From positions 1,747,861 to 1,811,860 of the forward strand of contig NZ_GL985606.1 of NCBI RefSeq assembly GCF_000220835.1: a DNA stretch of 64,000 bases, given 5' to 3'. The position numbers and the translations under genes were made by a program. The DNA comes from Actinomyces sp. oral taxon 448 str. F0400. Lineage in GTDB: Bacteria > Actinomycetota > Actinomycetes > Actinomycetales > Actinomycetaceae. Every line of letters starts with the position of its first letter. Position 1 is the first letter of the stretch. Shown one piece after another: positions 34,770 to 43,570 of the stretch. Below the pieces are notes generated by a model. It did no database searches. It was not told the DNA's origin and saw only the letters and a list, made by a program, of their open reading frames with translations.

Positions 34770-35345
34770 GTGAGCGCGAACGAAGCCAGTCTTCACGCCC
34801 CCGTACCCCAGCGCAGCCAGGGGATGCTGTTCGGCGATCCGCTCCCTGAGCTTGACATCAACACCGGCTACCGTGGCCCGGTGGCCTGCCGCATCGCCGG
34901 CATCACCTACCGGCAGCTGGACTACTGGGCCCGTACCGGGCTGGTCGAACCCTCCGTCAGGGCCGCCAAGGGCTCCGGTTCCCAACGCCTGTACGCTTTT
35001 CGAGACATCCTGCTGCTCAAGATCGTCAAACGCCTGCTTGACACGGGCGTCTCGCTCCAGCAGATCCGCACCGCCGTCAAGGCCCTTCATGAACGAGGTG
35101 TGGAGGACCTGACCTCCATGACTCTTATGAGCGATGGTGCTTCCGTCTATGAGTGCACCAGTGCCGACGAGGTCGTCGACCTCGTCCAGGGCGGTCAGGG
35201 CGTCTTCGGCATCGCCGTGGGACGCGTATGGCATGAAATCGAAGGATCCTTGGCCGAGCTGCCCGTCGATCATGCGGGTCAGGCCCCCGTGGTCGAGGAC
35301 GAATTGGCCAAACGTCGTGCAGCTAAGAGGCGTCAGCTCGGCTAA
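34770..35345 (+). CDS. MerR-family transcriptional regulator (Rv1830-like)
   Basis: A 191-residue regulator. The winged helix is PVACRIAGITYRQLDYWARTGLVEPSVRAAKGSGSQRLYAFRDILLLKIVKRLLDTGVSLQQIRTAV (about residues 36-102), then a C-terminal domain with VYECTSADEVVDLVQGGQGVFGIAVGRVWHEIEG. GTG 34770 is used; the frame extends upstream but without conservation. The 297-base region before it contains an AT-rich patch near 34510-34550 and TATCGT near 34680 as possible promoter parts, and no gene. In mycobacteria the orthologue is a cell-division-linked regulator. Confidence 0.83.
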   Translation: MSANEASLHAPVPQRSQGMLFGDPLPELDINTGYRGPVACRIAGITYRQLDYWARTGLVEPSVRAAKGSGSQRLYAFRDILLLKIVKRLLDTGVSLQQIRTAVKALHERGVEDLTSMTLMSDGASVYECTSADEVVDLVQGGQGVFGIAVGRVWHEIEGSLAELPVDHAGQAPVVEDELAKRRAAKRRQLG

Positions 35346-35433
35346 CCCCGCTGACGGACGAGCGGTTTACGAGTGGGGAGCTGTGACGTAGCCTCGAGGT
35401 CTCCGTTCCATTCCTCGCAGGAAGGCATTCATC

Positions 35434-36369
35434 GTGAAACTGGGGGCCTCGGATCTCGACGTCAGCCGCATGGGACTAGGAGGCAACGTCTTCGGCTGGA
35501 CGGCCGATGACGCGGCATCGCGCCGTATCCTGGACGCCTATGTTGATGCGGGCGGCACCTTCATCGATACCGCCGACGGCTATTCCGCCTGGGTGGACGG
35601 CAATGCCGGAGGAGAGTCGGAGGCAGTCATCGGCTCGTGGCTGCGCAGGAGACGCGATGATGTCGTCATCGCCACCAAGGTTTCCACCAAGCCCGACAGG
35701 ACGGGACTGGCGGCCGACAACGTGCGAGAGGCCCTGGACGAGTCCCTCACTCGCCTGAAAACCGATCACGTCGACCTCTATTACGCGCATTTCGACGATC
35801 CGGACACGCCCCTAGAGGAGACCGTGGCCGTCTTCGAGGAGCTCCGCGCAGCCGGCAAGACCCGCTACGTGGCACTGTCCAACTACACCCCCGAACGTAT
35901 TGAGCAGTGGTGTGCCATCGCGGATGCGATGGGGGCCCAGGCGCCCGTGGCGCTTCAGCCGCATTACAATCTCCTTCACCGCGGTGACGTCGAGGGTGCC
36001 GGGAATCGCGGCGAGGTAGCTGCGGCGCACGGCATGGGACTCGTTCCGTACTTCTCGTTGGCAGCAGGCTTCCTGACCGGCAAGTACCACCCGAGCCAGA
36101 CGGTCACGGCAGCCCGTTCATCCATGGTGGCCGGCTATCTGCGGCCCGAGTGCTTCGCCGTCGTCGAGGTACTGCGTGAGATCGCCGCGGCGCATGCGAC
36201 AGAACCCGCTGCGATCGCGCTGACATGGTTACGCGACCGCCCCGGCGTTGTCGCCCCGCTGGCGTCGGCCCGCACCACCGACCAGCTGGATCCCATCCTG
36301 ACGGCGTTGACTCTTCATCTCGCGCCGGAGGAGATAGACCGTCTCACACGAGTATCAGACGCCGCCTGA
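35434..36369 (+). CDS. Aldo/keto reductase, AKR11/YghZ-like class
   Basis: A 311-residue aldo/keto reductase. It opens LGASDLDVSRMGLGGNVFGWT. The tetrad is present as Asp and Tyr in FIDTADGYSAW, Lys in IATKVSTKP and His in DLYYAHFDDP. Coenzyme-binding residues follow in SLAAGFLTGKY and GVVAPLASARTTDQL. It should reduce carbonyls with NADPH; substrate unknown. It is unrelated at subclass level to the aldo/keto reductase at 15.2 kb. AGGAAGG precedes the GTG start. Confidence 0.87.
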   Translation: MKLGASDLDVSRMGLGGNVFGWTADDAASRRILDAYVDAGGTFIDTADGYSAWVDGNAGGESEAVIGSWLRRRRDDVVIATKVSTKPDRTGLAADNVREALDESLTRLKTDHVDLYYAHFDDPDTPLEETVAVFEELRAAGKTRYVALSNYTPERIEQWCAIADAMGAQAPVALQPHYNLLHRGDVEGAGNRGEVAAAHGMGLVPYFSLAAGFLTGKYHPSQTVTAARSSMVAGYLRPECFAVVEVLREIAAAHATEPAAIALTWLRDRPGVVAPLASARTTDQLDPILTALTLHLAPEEIDRLTRVSDAA

Positions 36370-36454
36370 GACAGCGGAATGCCCCCGCCTCTGAGGGGAG
36401 GGGACACCGCGTCGGTGACCGATCGGACGCTCCGGAGTGGATTCCCCAGGCGGT

Positions 36455-38050
36455 TCAGGCGGTGCGGTGCCCCAGCACGTAGGTGCGGCTGTAGTCGTCA
36501 CTGAGATCGGTCAGGGTCACCCGCACCAGACCGGTCTCATCGGCTTCGTAGTGCTCCTCCACCTCGGGCCCGTAGCCCGTGCGGGTCACGGGCACCGAGG
36601 TGAGGTCGTCGACGGTACGCAGGGAGGCGTCGAAGGGGAAGAGAACATCCTTGCTGTAGGGTGCGAGCTCGCCGCGGGGCTCCCCGTCATCATCCACTCC
36701 GGCGCACTCCACGAAACGGTAGCGACCGACATTGTGGACTACCCGGTAGCGGCGCGTGGCCACGGTGGCGCTGATCCCACCGCCTTTCTGCACGGAGTCC
36801 TCAGTCAGAATCGCGTCGAAGGTGGTCCGTGCCCCGCCATCTGCCTCGCGGAACACGCCGAAACCGCGTGAGAGACGATCGGTCAACCGGACGTCGGCGT
36901 CGCGGTCAGCGGCGATGGCCAGCCCTATGGCAGTGGAGGCTCCCGGGTAAGGGGAACGGTGAACGCGCCGTCCGAACCTCTCGCGCAGAAGTCTCGGCAC
37001 GAGGGGAAGGCCCGAGGCACCCCCCACCAGGTAGATTCCGGCGATGTCGGTCAAGTCGGGGGCTCCGTCCTCAAGACGCCCGACCAGAGGCGCCATCATC
37101 TCCACAGAACGCTGAATCAAGGGGGTGACGGCCTCGTACAGGTCGGCCACGGGCAGCACCACGTCGGTGTCGAGCACGGGGATCACCATGCGACGGGACT
37201 GCGGGGCCAAAGCCTCCTTGACGTCGCGGCACTGGTCGAGCAAGTCGTCGAGCTGGGTCGTATCCAGGTCAGCCTCGTTCATGGACGTGCGCGCCAGCGC
37301 CATTTGAGCCAGGATGAGGTCGACGTCGTCGCCGCCGAGATCTCCCAGGCCGCGCGAAGCCAGAACTTCGTGCGCGGCACCGTTGACGTCCACCAGGGAG
37401 GTGTCGAAGGTCCCTCCTCCCAAGTCGTAGACGAGTACGCGTGTGCGCCGGGATGAGACGGTGGAGGCTTTACGGTGGGTGTACTCGAAGCCGGCGGCAC
37501 TGGGCTCGTTGAGCATGGCGGTCACATGGAAGCCCGCCGCCCGGAAGGCGTCGAGCGTGAGCAGCCGCTGCGCCCCGTAGGCATGGGCGGGCACTGCGAC
37601 CACGACATTTGCATCCTCGCCACCCGGGTCAGCGCCGTCGAGAACCCCTGAGGCGGCCAGTTCCTGACGCAGATCGGTCAGGAAGGAGACGAGCACCTCC
37701 CCGACGCCCAGCGTACGGTCGCCCAGCGCTACTGGACTGGCCGCGCTGACCGAGGGAGCCGCCAGGGTGCGCTTGAGGCTGCGCAGCAGCGGAGCACCCT
37801 GACGGGCGGCCCGCCGCGCGCGGAAGCCGTGCACCAGACCGTCGTCGGTCAGCGCCGTCAACGACGGGTAGTAGTCATGAGAGTCTCCGTTCGTGTCGGT
37901 GAAGGACAGGACGGGGTAGTTGCCCCTGTCGGCGCGGGCGACCACCGTCCTGGTCGTCCCCAGATCGATGCCGAGGTCCAGGGCGGAGAGAGGTGGGGTA
38001 CTGCCCTTTCGGGGCTTGGAAGAGCGTGCGCTTCCGCTTCGGGCTGCCAT
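36455..38050 (-). CDS. Orphan Hsp70/DnaK-like protein
   Basis: A 531-residue Hsp70. The actin-like ATPase domain is complete: DLGIDLGTTRTVVA (phosphate 1, about residues 24-37), VAVPAHAYGAQR, VLVYDLGGGTFDTSL (phosphate 2) and GIYLVGGASGLPLVPRLL (adenosine). The remaining ~150 residues are beta-rich, and no DnaK-type helical lid or EEVD-like end is evident. No dnaJ or grpE lies near. Such short Hsp70s are common in actinobacteria with unknown clients. TAAGGT stands six bases before the ATG, so it is probably leaderless and monocistronic. Confidence 0.83.
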   Translation of the reverse strand: MAARSGSARSSKPRKGSTPPLSALDLGIDLGTTRTVVARADRGNYPVLSFTDTNGDSHDYYPSLTALTDDGLVHGFRARRAARQGAPLLRSLKRTLAAPSVSAASPVALGDRTLGVGEVLVSFLTDLRQELAASGVLDGADPGGEDANVVVAVPAHAYGAQRLLTLDAFRAAGFHVTAMLNEPSAAGFEYTHRKASTVSSRRTRVLVYDLGGGTFDTSLVDVNGAAHEVLASRGLGDLGGDDVDLILAQMALARTSMNEADLDTTQLDDLLDQCRDVKEALAPQSRRMVIPVLDTDVVLPVADLYEAVTPLIQRSVEMMAPLVGRLEDGAPDLTDIAGIYLVGGASGLPLVPRLLRERFGRRVHRSPYPGASTAIGLAIAADRDADVRLTDRLSRGFGVFREADGGARTTFDAILTEDSVQKGGGISATVATRRYRVVHNVGRYRFVECAGVDDDGEPRGELAPYSKDVLFPFDASLRTVDDLTSVPVTRTGYGPEVEEHYEADETGLVRVTLTDLSDDYSRTYVLGHRTA

Positions 38051-38062
38051 GGTGTGACCTTA
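38051..38062 (-). promoter_or_regulatory. Leaderless promoter of the Hsp70-like gene
   Basis: On the minus strand TAAGGT (38062-38057) is followed by six bases and the ATG at 38050. No HrcA (CIRCE) or HspR site was noticed. Confidence 0.5.
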
Positions 38063-38086
38063 TCGTTGCTGACCCTCGGATCATAC

Positions 38087-39454
38087 TCAGGATCCAGGAT
38101 ACGACAGGCGTCCCCGCCCTTCTGCGGCGGTGAGCGCCTGCCCGCGCAGGTCGATGCCGATGCGAGCGTAGGCGCGCGGCATGGCGATCCACGCCCACGT
38201 CCCGCCGCCGACGCCCAGGAGCGCAGTCGCCCACATGCCGGCAGCCAGTCCGAATGTCGCGGTCAGCGCCGAGACGACGAAGGGTCCGGCTGCGGCGCCG
38301 ATGTTCCCGATGCCCTGCCACCAGCCCAGGAAGCGCTCACGCCCGACGACGGGGGCTAGGTCGGCCCCCATGGTCATGACGATGCCCGATCCGAACCCAT
38401 TGCCGAAGCCCATGAGACAGGTCCCCACCACGAAACCGACCGGAGAGGTCCACACGATGATCACCACGAGGGAAGCCCCCATGATGAACAGGGACGGCAG
38501 GATGCCGGCCAGACGCCCGTAACGGTCCATCCATCTGCCCGAGGGCAGGAACATGGCGACGTCGAGCAGGGCTCCGGCCGCGAAGGTGGCCGAGATCAGA
38601 GCGTCGCTCAGCCCCAGATGCGCGCCCCACAGGGGCACGAGCACGGTTCGATTCGTCCGCAGCAGCTGGAGGCACGTCATAGCCACAGCGACGGCGGCTG
38701 TCGCCCGCAGGTCCGTACGCGTGCGATTCGCTCCGCCCTGCGCACGGTCATCACCCGAGACGACTTGGGAGCCGGAAGCCCGCGCCCGCGTGGTCTCGGC
38801 GTCGTGACGTGCACGATGGAGCGCTTCGGCGGGCAGAGCCCTCGCCAGCACGAACCACAGCGATCCCAGGGCCATGAGGATCTGAAGGACGAAGGGCCCG
38901 CGACGTCCGGCCACGAGGATGGCGAGCGAGCCGATCGCCGGGCCGACGAGCACACCCAGACGCATCATGCCGCCCAGGAACGACAGTGCTCGGGCCCGAG
39001 CCCATGACGGGACGGCGTCGGCCACATAGCCCTGCCGTGCAAGCGCCCACAGGTTCGCCGCCACCGCCTGCAGAATGACACCGACGACGAAGACGACCAC
39101 CGCCGCGACCGACGGGGCGCTCACCGCGATCAGGATGCCGGTGACCGCTGTGACCGCCACGGCCGTGCCCAGGGCCATCGCCCGCCGGCCGCCCAGCCGG
39201 GCGACGATGCCTCCCGCCAGAGGCGCCGAGATGACTCCGGCGACTCCCAGCAACCCGACGACCGAGGCCGCGGCGGACCGGGACATTCCGACGTCGATGG
39301 CGGCTAACACGAGGACGGGCTGAACCGCGCCTGAGCCGATCGCGAAAATCGCCGTGGGCGCGTAGACGCTCGCGGCCAGCGCCCGCAGGATCGGCCCGGC
39401 GTCGTCATAACGCGCGGGCAAGGCGGATGAAGAGCGGGGACGAATCGATGGCAC
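38087..39454 (-). CDS. Major facilitator superfamily transporter
   Basis: About 455 residues with 12 predicted membrane helices in two halves joined by a hydrophilic loop (HRARHDAETTRARASGSQVVSGDDRAQGG). The MFS motif A-like loop GGIVARLGGRRAMA follows helix 2, and the second-half counterpart is GRWMDRYGRLAG. This pattern fits drug or metabolite efflux, but the substrate is unknown. GTG 39454 follows GAGGATG at slightly long spacing. An upstream ATG at 39532 is possible but adds hydrophilic sequence. Confidence 0.8.
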   Translation of the reverse strand: MPSIRPRSSSALPARYDDAGPILRALAASVYAPTAIFAIGSGAVQPVLVLAAIDVGMSRSAAASVVGLLGVAGVISAPLAGGIVARLGGRRAMALGTAVAVTAVTGILIAVSAPSVAAVVVFVVGVILQAVAANLWALARQGYVADAVPSWARARALSFLGGMMRLGVLVGPAIGSLAILVAGRRGPFVLQILMALGSLWFVLARALPAEALHRARHDAETTRARASGSQVVSGDDRAQGGANRTRTDLRATAAVAVAMTCLQLLRTNRTVLVPLWGAHLGLSDALISATFAAGALLDVAMFLPSGRWMDRYGRLAGILPSLFIMGASLVVIIVWTSPVGFVVGTCLMGFGNGFGSGIVMTMGADLAPVVGRERFLGWWQGIGNIGAAAGPFVVSALTATFGLAAGMWATALLGVGGGTWAWIAMPRAYARIGIDLRGQALTAAEGRGRLSYPGS

Positions 39455-39571
39455 GCATCCATCATCCTCGTATCTCCCTGGGGGACGGGTCTGGACGCGG
39501 CACGAGTCATCTGACCGCCCACGGTCCTCCATGACGGCCCGACAGCGGACGGGCGCCCCGGACGCACCAGA

Positions 39572-39593
39572 TGAACAGTCGGTGAACAGTCGG
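39572..39593. promoter_or_regulatory. PHO box (PhoP direct repeat) upstream of pit
   Basis: TGAACAGTCGG occurs twice in perfect tandem (39572-39582 and 39583-39593). Read on the minus strand this gives GTTCACCGACT followed by GTTCAT, matching the 11-base direct repeat unit with GTTCACC core bound by PhoP in streptomycetes. A weaker third unit may precede it. It lies about 135 bases before the phosphate transporter start. Confidence 0.7.
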
Positions 39594-39725
39594 AATCTCC
39601 CTGTTGGAGGCGGACGGCCGCGGGTAAGAATGATCCCAGGCCGTCTCCGTGCGGTCCGGATTCTGCGCCCGCCCGGCATCCGTCCGCGGTCGGGCTCCCG
39701 ATCCGCTCACCTGACCGAGAATGGT

Positions 39726-40994
39726 ATGAGTACATCTCTTTTCATCGTGGTCGTCGTGGTCGTCACGGCGCTGGTCTTCGACTTCACCAACGGGTTCCAC
39801 GACTCCTCCAACGCGATGGCGACCTCCGTCGCCACTGGGGCCTTCACCCCCCGACGCGCCGTCGTCGTCGCGGCCATGCTCAACGTGCTGGGCGCCATGC
39901 TCTCCACGGAGGTCGCCAGAACGATCTCTCACGGCATGTTCAACGATGCCCTGATCGAAGCGGCTCCCGAGATGGTCTTCGCCGGGCTCGCCGGCGCGAT
40001 CCTGTGGAACCTGGCCACGTGGCTCTTCGGGCTGCCGTCCTCATCCTCGCACGCGCTCTTCGGCGGGTTGATCGGCGCTGTCATCATGGCCGCGGGCATC
40101 CAGGGCGTGCACTGGGGCACAGTGATCTCCAAAATCATTCTCCCCGCCGTGGTCGCTCCGTGCGTGGCGGGGACGGCTTCGGCCCTGGCCACCTGGATCG
40201 CCTACCGCATCGCCCGCCCCACCGATCGTTTCGGTCAAACGATCTTCCGCAACGGGCAGCGGATATCCGCTTCCATGGTGGCGCTAGCCCACGGGACCTC
40301 GGACGGGCAGAAGACCATGGGGGTCATCACGCTGGTGCTGGTCGCCGCCGGCTACCAGGAGGCGGGCACAGGGCCGCACTGGTGGGTGATCGGCGCTGCA
40401 GGCCTGGCCATCGGTCTGGGCACCTACTCTGGAGGCTGGCGCATCATGCGCACGATGGGCAAGGGGCTGGTCCACATCGACCCGCCTCAGGGTTTCGCCT
40501 CCGAGACGGCCTCGACTGTAGCCATCCTGGCCTCCTCCCACCTGGGTTTCGCTCTGTCGACCACCCACATCTGCACCGGCTCCATCCTCGGCACCGGCGT
40601 GGGTCGGGGGGCGAAGGTCTCCTGGGGGACCTTCGGAAAGATGGGGATCGCGTGGCTCATCACGCTTCCCTGCGCCGGTATCGTGGGGGCCGTGACCTCC
40701 TTGATCGCGGTCGAGGGCGGCGCCGTGGGCACGGCCGCCGTCATCGTCCTGCTGCTGGTCGGGGCGTGGGTCATCATCCGCCAGGCCGGGCACAACCGGG
40801 TCGACTTCTCCAACGTCAACGACGCCGATTCCGTGGTTGTGGCAAAGCAGCACGACCCCGAGCTCGGGCGGGCGCCTAAGACCTTCAATGAGGTCAAGAA
40901 GGAGTTTGTCGGCACGGCCGCCACGACTTCTACGACAGCAGCGACAACCGCAACGACGACGTCGGTTCCGCTGAGGAAGGAGACCGTCGCATGA
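39726..40994 (+). CDS. pit: Inorganic phosphate transporter, Pit family
   Basis: A 422-residue PiT permease. Signature repeats are present in both halves: FDFTNGFHDSSNAMATSVATGA near the N-terminus and ASMVALAHGTSDGQKTMGVI with LSTTHICTGSILGTGVGRG in the second half. It imports metal-phosphate with protons and is a low-affinity system. A Thr/Ala-rich tail ends the protein. ATG 39726 begins directly at the first helix. It overlaps the next small membrane gene (ATGA), and the upstream direct repeat suggests phosphate-dependent control. Confidence 0.92.
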   Translation: MSTSLFIVVVVVVTALVFDFTNGFHDSSNAMATSVATGAFTPRRAVVVAAMLNVLGAMLSTEVARTISHGMFNDALIEAAPEMVFAGLAGAILWNLATWLFGLPSSSSHALFGGLIGAVIMAAGIQGVHWGTVISKIILPAVVAPCVAGTASALATWIAYRIARPTDRFGQTIFRNGQRISASMVALAHGTSDGQKTMGVITLVLVAAGYQEAGTGPHWWVIGAAGLAIGLGTYSGGWRIMRTMGKGLVHIDPPQGFASETASTVAILASSHLGFALSTTHICTGSILGTGVGRGAKVSWGTFGKMGIAWLITLPCAGIVGAVTSLIAVEGGAVGTAAVIVLLLVGAWVIIRQAGHNRVDFSNVNDADSVVVAKQHDPELGRAPKTFNEVKKEFVGTAATTSTTAATTATTTSVPLRKETVA

Positions 40995-41230
40995 GCGTCG
41001 ATTGGGCATCTCTCGCACTGGTCACCGTGGTGACCGTGCTCGCCACCGCCTTTATTCTGACCATCATCGCCGCAGCCGCGCGCATGCTCGACGAGGTCCA
41101 TCTCAAGCGGCTGGCGGGGGAGGTCAAGGGGCTGCACGCCGCCGAGCTGGCGGCCGGGTTCTTCCTGACCGTGGCCATCGGCATCCTCCTGTTCGGCCTG
41201 TGGCTCATCATCCCCTATTCCCATCATTGA
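40991..41230 (+). CDS. Small two-helix membrane protein coupled to pit
   Basis: A 79-residue protein with two hydrophobic helices (about residues 7-30 and 55-75) separated by a charged loop (ARMLDEVHLKRLAGEVKGLHAAE). No family was recognised. It starts inside the pit stop (ATGA), so it is translationally coupled. Pit genes elsewhere are often paired with a PhoU-like DUF47 regulator, which is absent here; a role as an accessory subunit is an inference. Confidence 0.72.
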   Translation: MSVDWASLALVTVVTVLATAFILTIIAAAARMLDEVHLKRLAGEVKGLHAAELAAGFFLTVAIGILLFGLWLIIPYSHH

Positions 41231-41499
41231 GCTGCCGCTGCCGCCGCAGAGACGAGTCCGTCGAGCCGGACTCGCAGAGCGCCTGCACCGCGCCGGCCTC
41301 GCAGGCGCCGGTCCGTGGTCGGCGGGCAGACACGGCCCGGATGACCGGACACGATGCTTGCGATGAGCACGATCACGACGGTACCGTGACGGCCGATTGA
41401 CGCACGTCTGGACGTCCGGGTCTCATCCACTGTTTCCCCGCGGCTCGTCCCCTTGAGCTCACCGTTGAGCGCCCAGGCCGGAAAGGAGACCTGGGGGTC

Positions 41500-43521
41500 A
41501 TGGACCATCTCCGAGTGGCTAGAGACGTCCTGGCGTACGTCGGCGGCGCCGGGAACATCAACGCAGCGGCGCACTGCGCCACCCGGCTGCGGCTCGTCCT
41601 CGATGACATGGACCGAGTCGATCGGGCGGCTTTCGACAGGGACCCCGTCATCAAAGGCACCTTCATCGCCGGCGGCATGTTTCAGATCATCGTCGGTCCC
41701 GGCGACGTCGACCGCGTCTTCGACGCGATGGTGACCACGGGAGGGGTCAAAGAGGTCTCGAAGGAGAAGGTCAAGCAGGAGGCCGCCCGGAGCGGCAACC
41801 CCCTGTCCCGTTTCATCAAGACGATCGCGGATGTTTTCGTCCCCATTCTGCCCGCTCTCATTGCCGGCGGTCTCATGATGGCCATCGACAACGTTCTGAC
41901 CGCCGAAGGGCTCTTCGGCGGTCAGAACGCCCCGGCACTGACCGAACGCTGGGCCTGGCTGGCCGACTACGCCGACCTCATCAATCTCATCTCTTCGGCC
42001 GCCTTCGCCTTCCTGCCGGTCCTCATCGGCTTCTCTGCGGCCAAGCGCTTCGGCGGCAACGCCTACCTGGGTGCGGCCATGGGGGCGGCCATGGTCTCGA
42101 GCTCGCTGACCAGCTCCTATACCGCCATTCAAGCTCAGACCGCCGGTACGATCGGTATCTGGCGGCTTTTCGGTTTGACGATCGACAAGATCGGCTACCA
42201 GGCCATGGTCATTCCGGTGCTGTGCGTCGCCTGGGTCCTCGCGGCGATCGAGAAGCGGCTCCACAAGCGTCTGTCAGGCACGACGGACTTCCTGCTGACC
42301 CCGCTCATCACAATGCTCGCCACCGGCTTCCTGACCTTCGTCGTCGTCGGCCCCGTCACTCGCGTCCTGTCCAACGGCGTCACTAACGGTCTGGCCTGGA
42401 CCTACAACGCCCTCGGCCCGATCGGCGGCGCGCTCTTCGGCCTGGCCTACTCGCCGATCGTCGTCACCGGTCTGCACCAGTCGTTCCCCGCCGTCGAGAT
42501 ACCACTGATCGAGGGCATCAAGGCCGGGGGAGCGGGCTCCTTCATCTTCCCGATCGCCTCCATGGCGAACGTCGCCCAGGGGGCGGCGGCGCTCGCTGTC
42601 TTCTTCAAGACCGCGGACGCCAGGATGAGAGGGCTGGCCGGCGCAGGCGGAGCGTCTGCGCTCTTCGGCATCACCGAGCCCGCCATCTTCGGCGTCAACC
42701 TTCGTCTGCGCTGGCCCTTCTTCATAGGCATGGCGGCCGCCGGTGTTGGCGGCGCGGGCGTCGCGCTGCTTGACGTCCGGTCCCAGGCACTGGGGGCCGC
42801 CGGCCTCGTCGGGCTGGTCTCTATAGTCCCGACGAGTATCCCGAGGTATCTCGCCCTGGAAGGGCTCGTCTTCATCCTGGCCTTCGTCGGGGTCTTCGCC
42901 TACGCCACAGCCAGAAGCCGCAGTCTGACCGACGACGTCGATGATGCCGGGACGGCGGTCTCGAAAGCCGACGCACAGCTCGACTCGGGCACGACGAGTG
43001 CGGTCGAGTTTCCGCGGAACGCCGGCGCCGACCTGTCCGTGACCGCTCCGATCCACGGCACCGCTATCTCTCTGTCGGAAGTCGGGGACCGGACCTTCGC
43101 CTCTGGCGTGCTCGGTCCGGGGGCCGCTATTGATCCGGTGGAAGGACCCGTCGTCTCCCCGGTTGATGGCGAGGTGCTCGTCGCCTTCCCAACCGGACAC
43201 GCCTATGGCCTTCGCTCGGCCAGCGGTATCGAGCTGCTCATCCACGTCGGTATGGATACCGTCGAGCTCGACGGCAAGTACTTCACTCCCAGGGTCGCAG
43301 CAGGGAAGAGAGTCCATCGCGGCCAGGTGCTCGTCGAGGTCGACTGGGCCGCCGTCACGAGGGCGGGCTACAGGACGACGACGCCCGTGGTCGTGTCCAA
43401 CGCCGCCTCCTTCGCCGGCATTGTCGACGAGCACGTCGGTCGCATCGTCGAGCGCGGCGACGCGCTCTACACCGTCGAAGCCATCGAACCGGTCGCGGCA
43501 CGGCCCCCGGCATCCGCTTGA
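41500..43521 (+). CDS. PTS permease EIIBCA, sucrose/trehalose/beta-glucoside type
   Basis: A 673-residue fused PTS transporter. EIIB is N-terminal (phospho-Cys in AAHCATRLRLVLDD), EIIC follows (about residues 100-470, with SPIVVTGLHQSFPAVEIPLI and FGITEPAIFGVNLRLRWPF), and EIIA is at the C-terminus (phospho-His in ELLIHVGMDTVELDGKYF). It takes up a disaccharide or beta-glucoside while phosphorylating it. The TGLHQSFPAVE segment favours the sucrose/trehalose branch, but no hydrolase is adjacent to confirm it. The convergent LacI gene is its likely regulator. AGGAGA lies 11 bases before the ATG. The 269-base gap upstream shows no gene. Confidence 0.88.
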   Translation: MDHLRVARDVLAYVGGAGNINAAAHCATRLRLVLDDMDRVDRAAFDRDPVIKGTFIAGGMFQIIVGPGDVDRVFDAMVTTGGVKEVSKEKVKQEAARSGNPLSRFIKTIADVFVPILPALIAGGLMMAIDNVLTAEGLFGGQNAPALTERWAWLADYADLINLISSAAFAFLPVLIGFSAAKRFGGNAYLGAAMGAAMVSSSLTSSYTAIQAQTAGTIGIWRLFGLTIDKIGYQAMVIPVLCVAWVLAAIEKRLHKRLSGTTDFLLTPLITMLATGFLTFVVVGPVTRVLSNGVTNGLAWTYNALGPIGGALFGLAYSPIVVTGLHQSFPAVEIPLIEGIKAGGAGSFIFPIASMANVAQGAAALAVFFKTADARMRGLAGAGGASALFGITEPAIFGVNLRLRWPFFIGMAAAGVGGAGVALLDVRSQALGAAGLVGLVSIVPTSIPRYLALEGLVFILAFVGVFAYATARSRSLTDDVDDAGTAVSKADAQLDSGTTSAVEFPRNAGADLSVTAPIHGTAISLSEVGDRTFASGVLGPGAAIDPVEGPVVSPVDGEVLVAFPTGHAYGLRSASGIELLIHVGMDTVELDGKYFTPRVAAGKRVHRGQVLVEVDWAAVTRAGYRTTTPVVVSNAASFAGIVDEHVGRIVERGDALYTVEAIEPVAARPPASA

Positions 43522-43570
43522 GTCTGTGCGTGAACCCCCGTACCGCTCGGGACCTGTCGTCCCAGACGTT

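Noticed and set aside
36381-36404. A C-rich/G-rich stem between the aldo/keto reductase and Hsp70 genes as terminator.
   Set aside because: Pairing has mismatches and no T-run; too weak to annotate although a terminator is expected between convergent genes.
41386-41499. A LacI operator before the PTS gene, centred on GGACGTCC.
   Set aside because: The palindrome is only eight bases and shares no motif with the inverted repeats upstream of the LacI gene, so a regulatory link cannot be shown.
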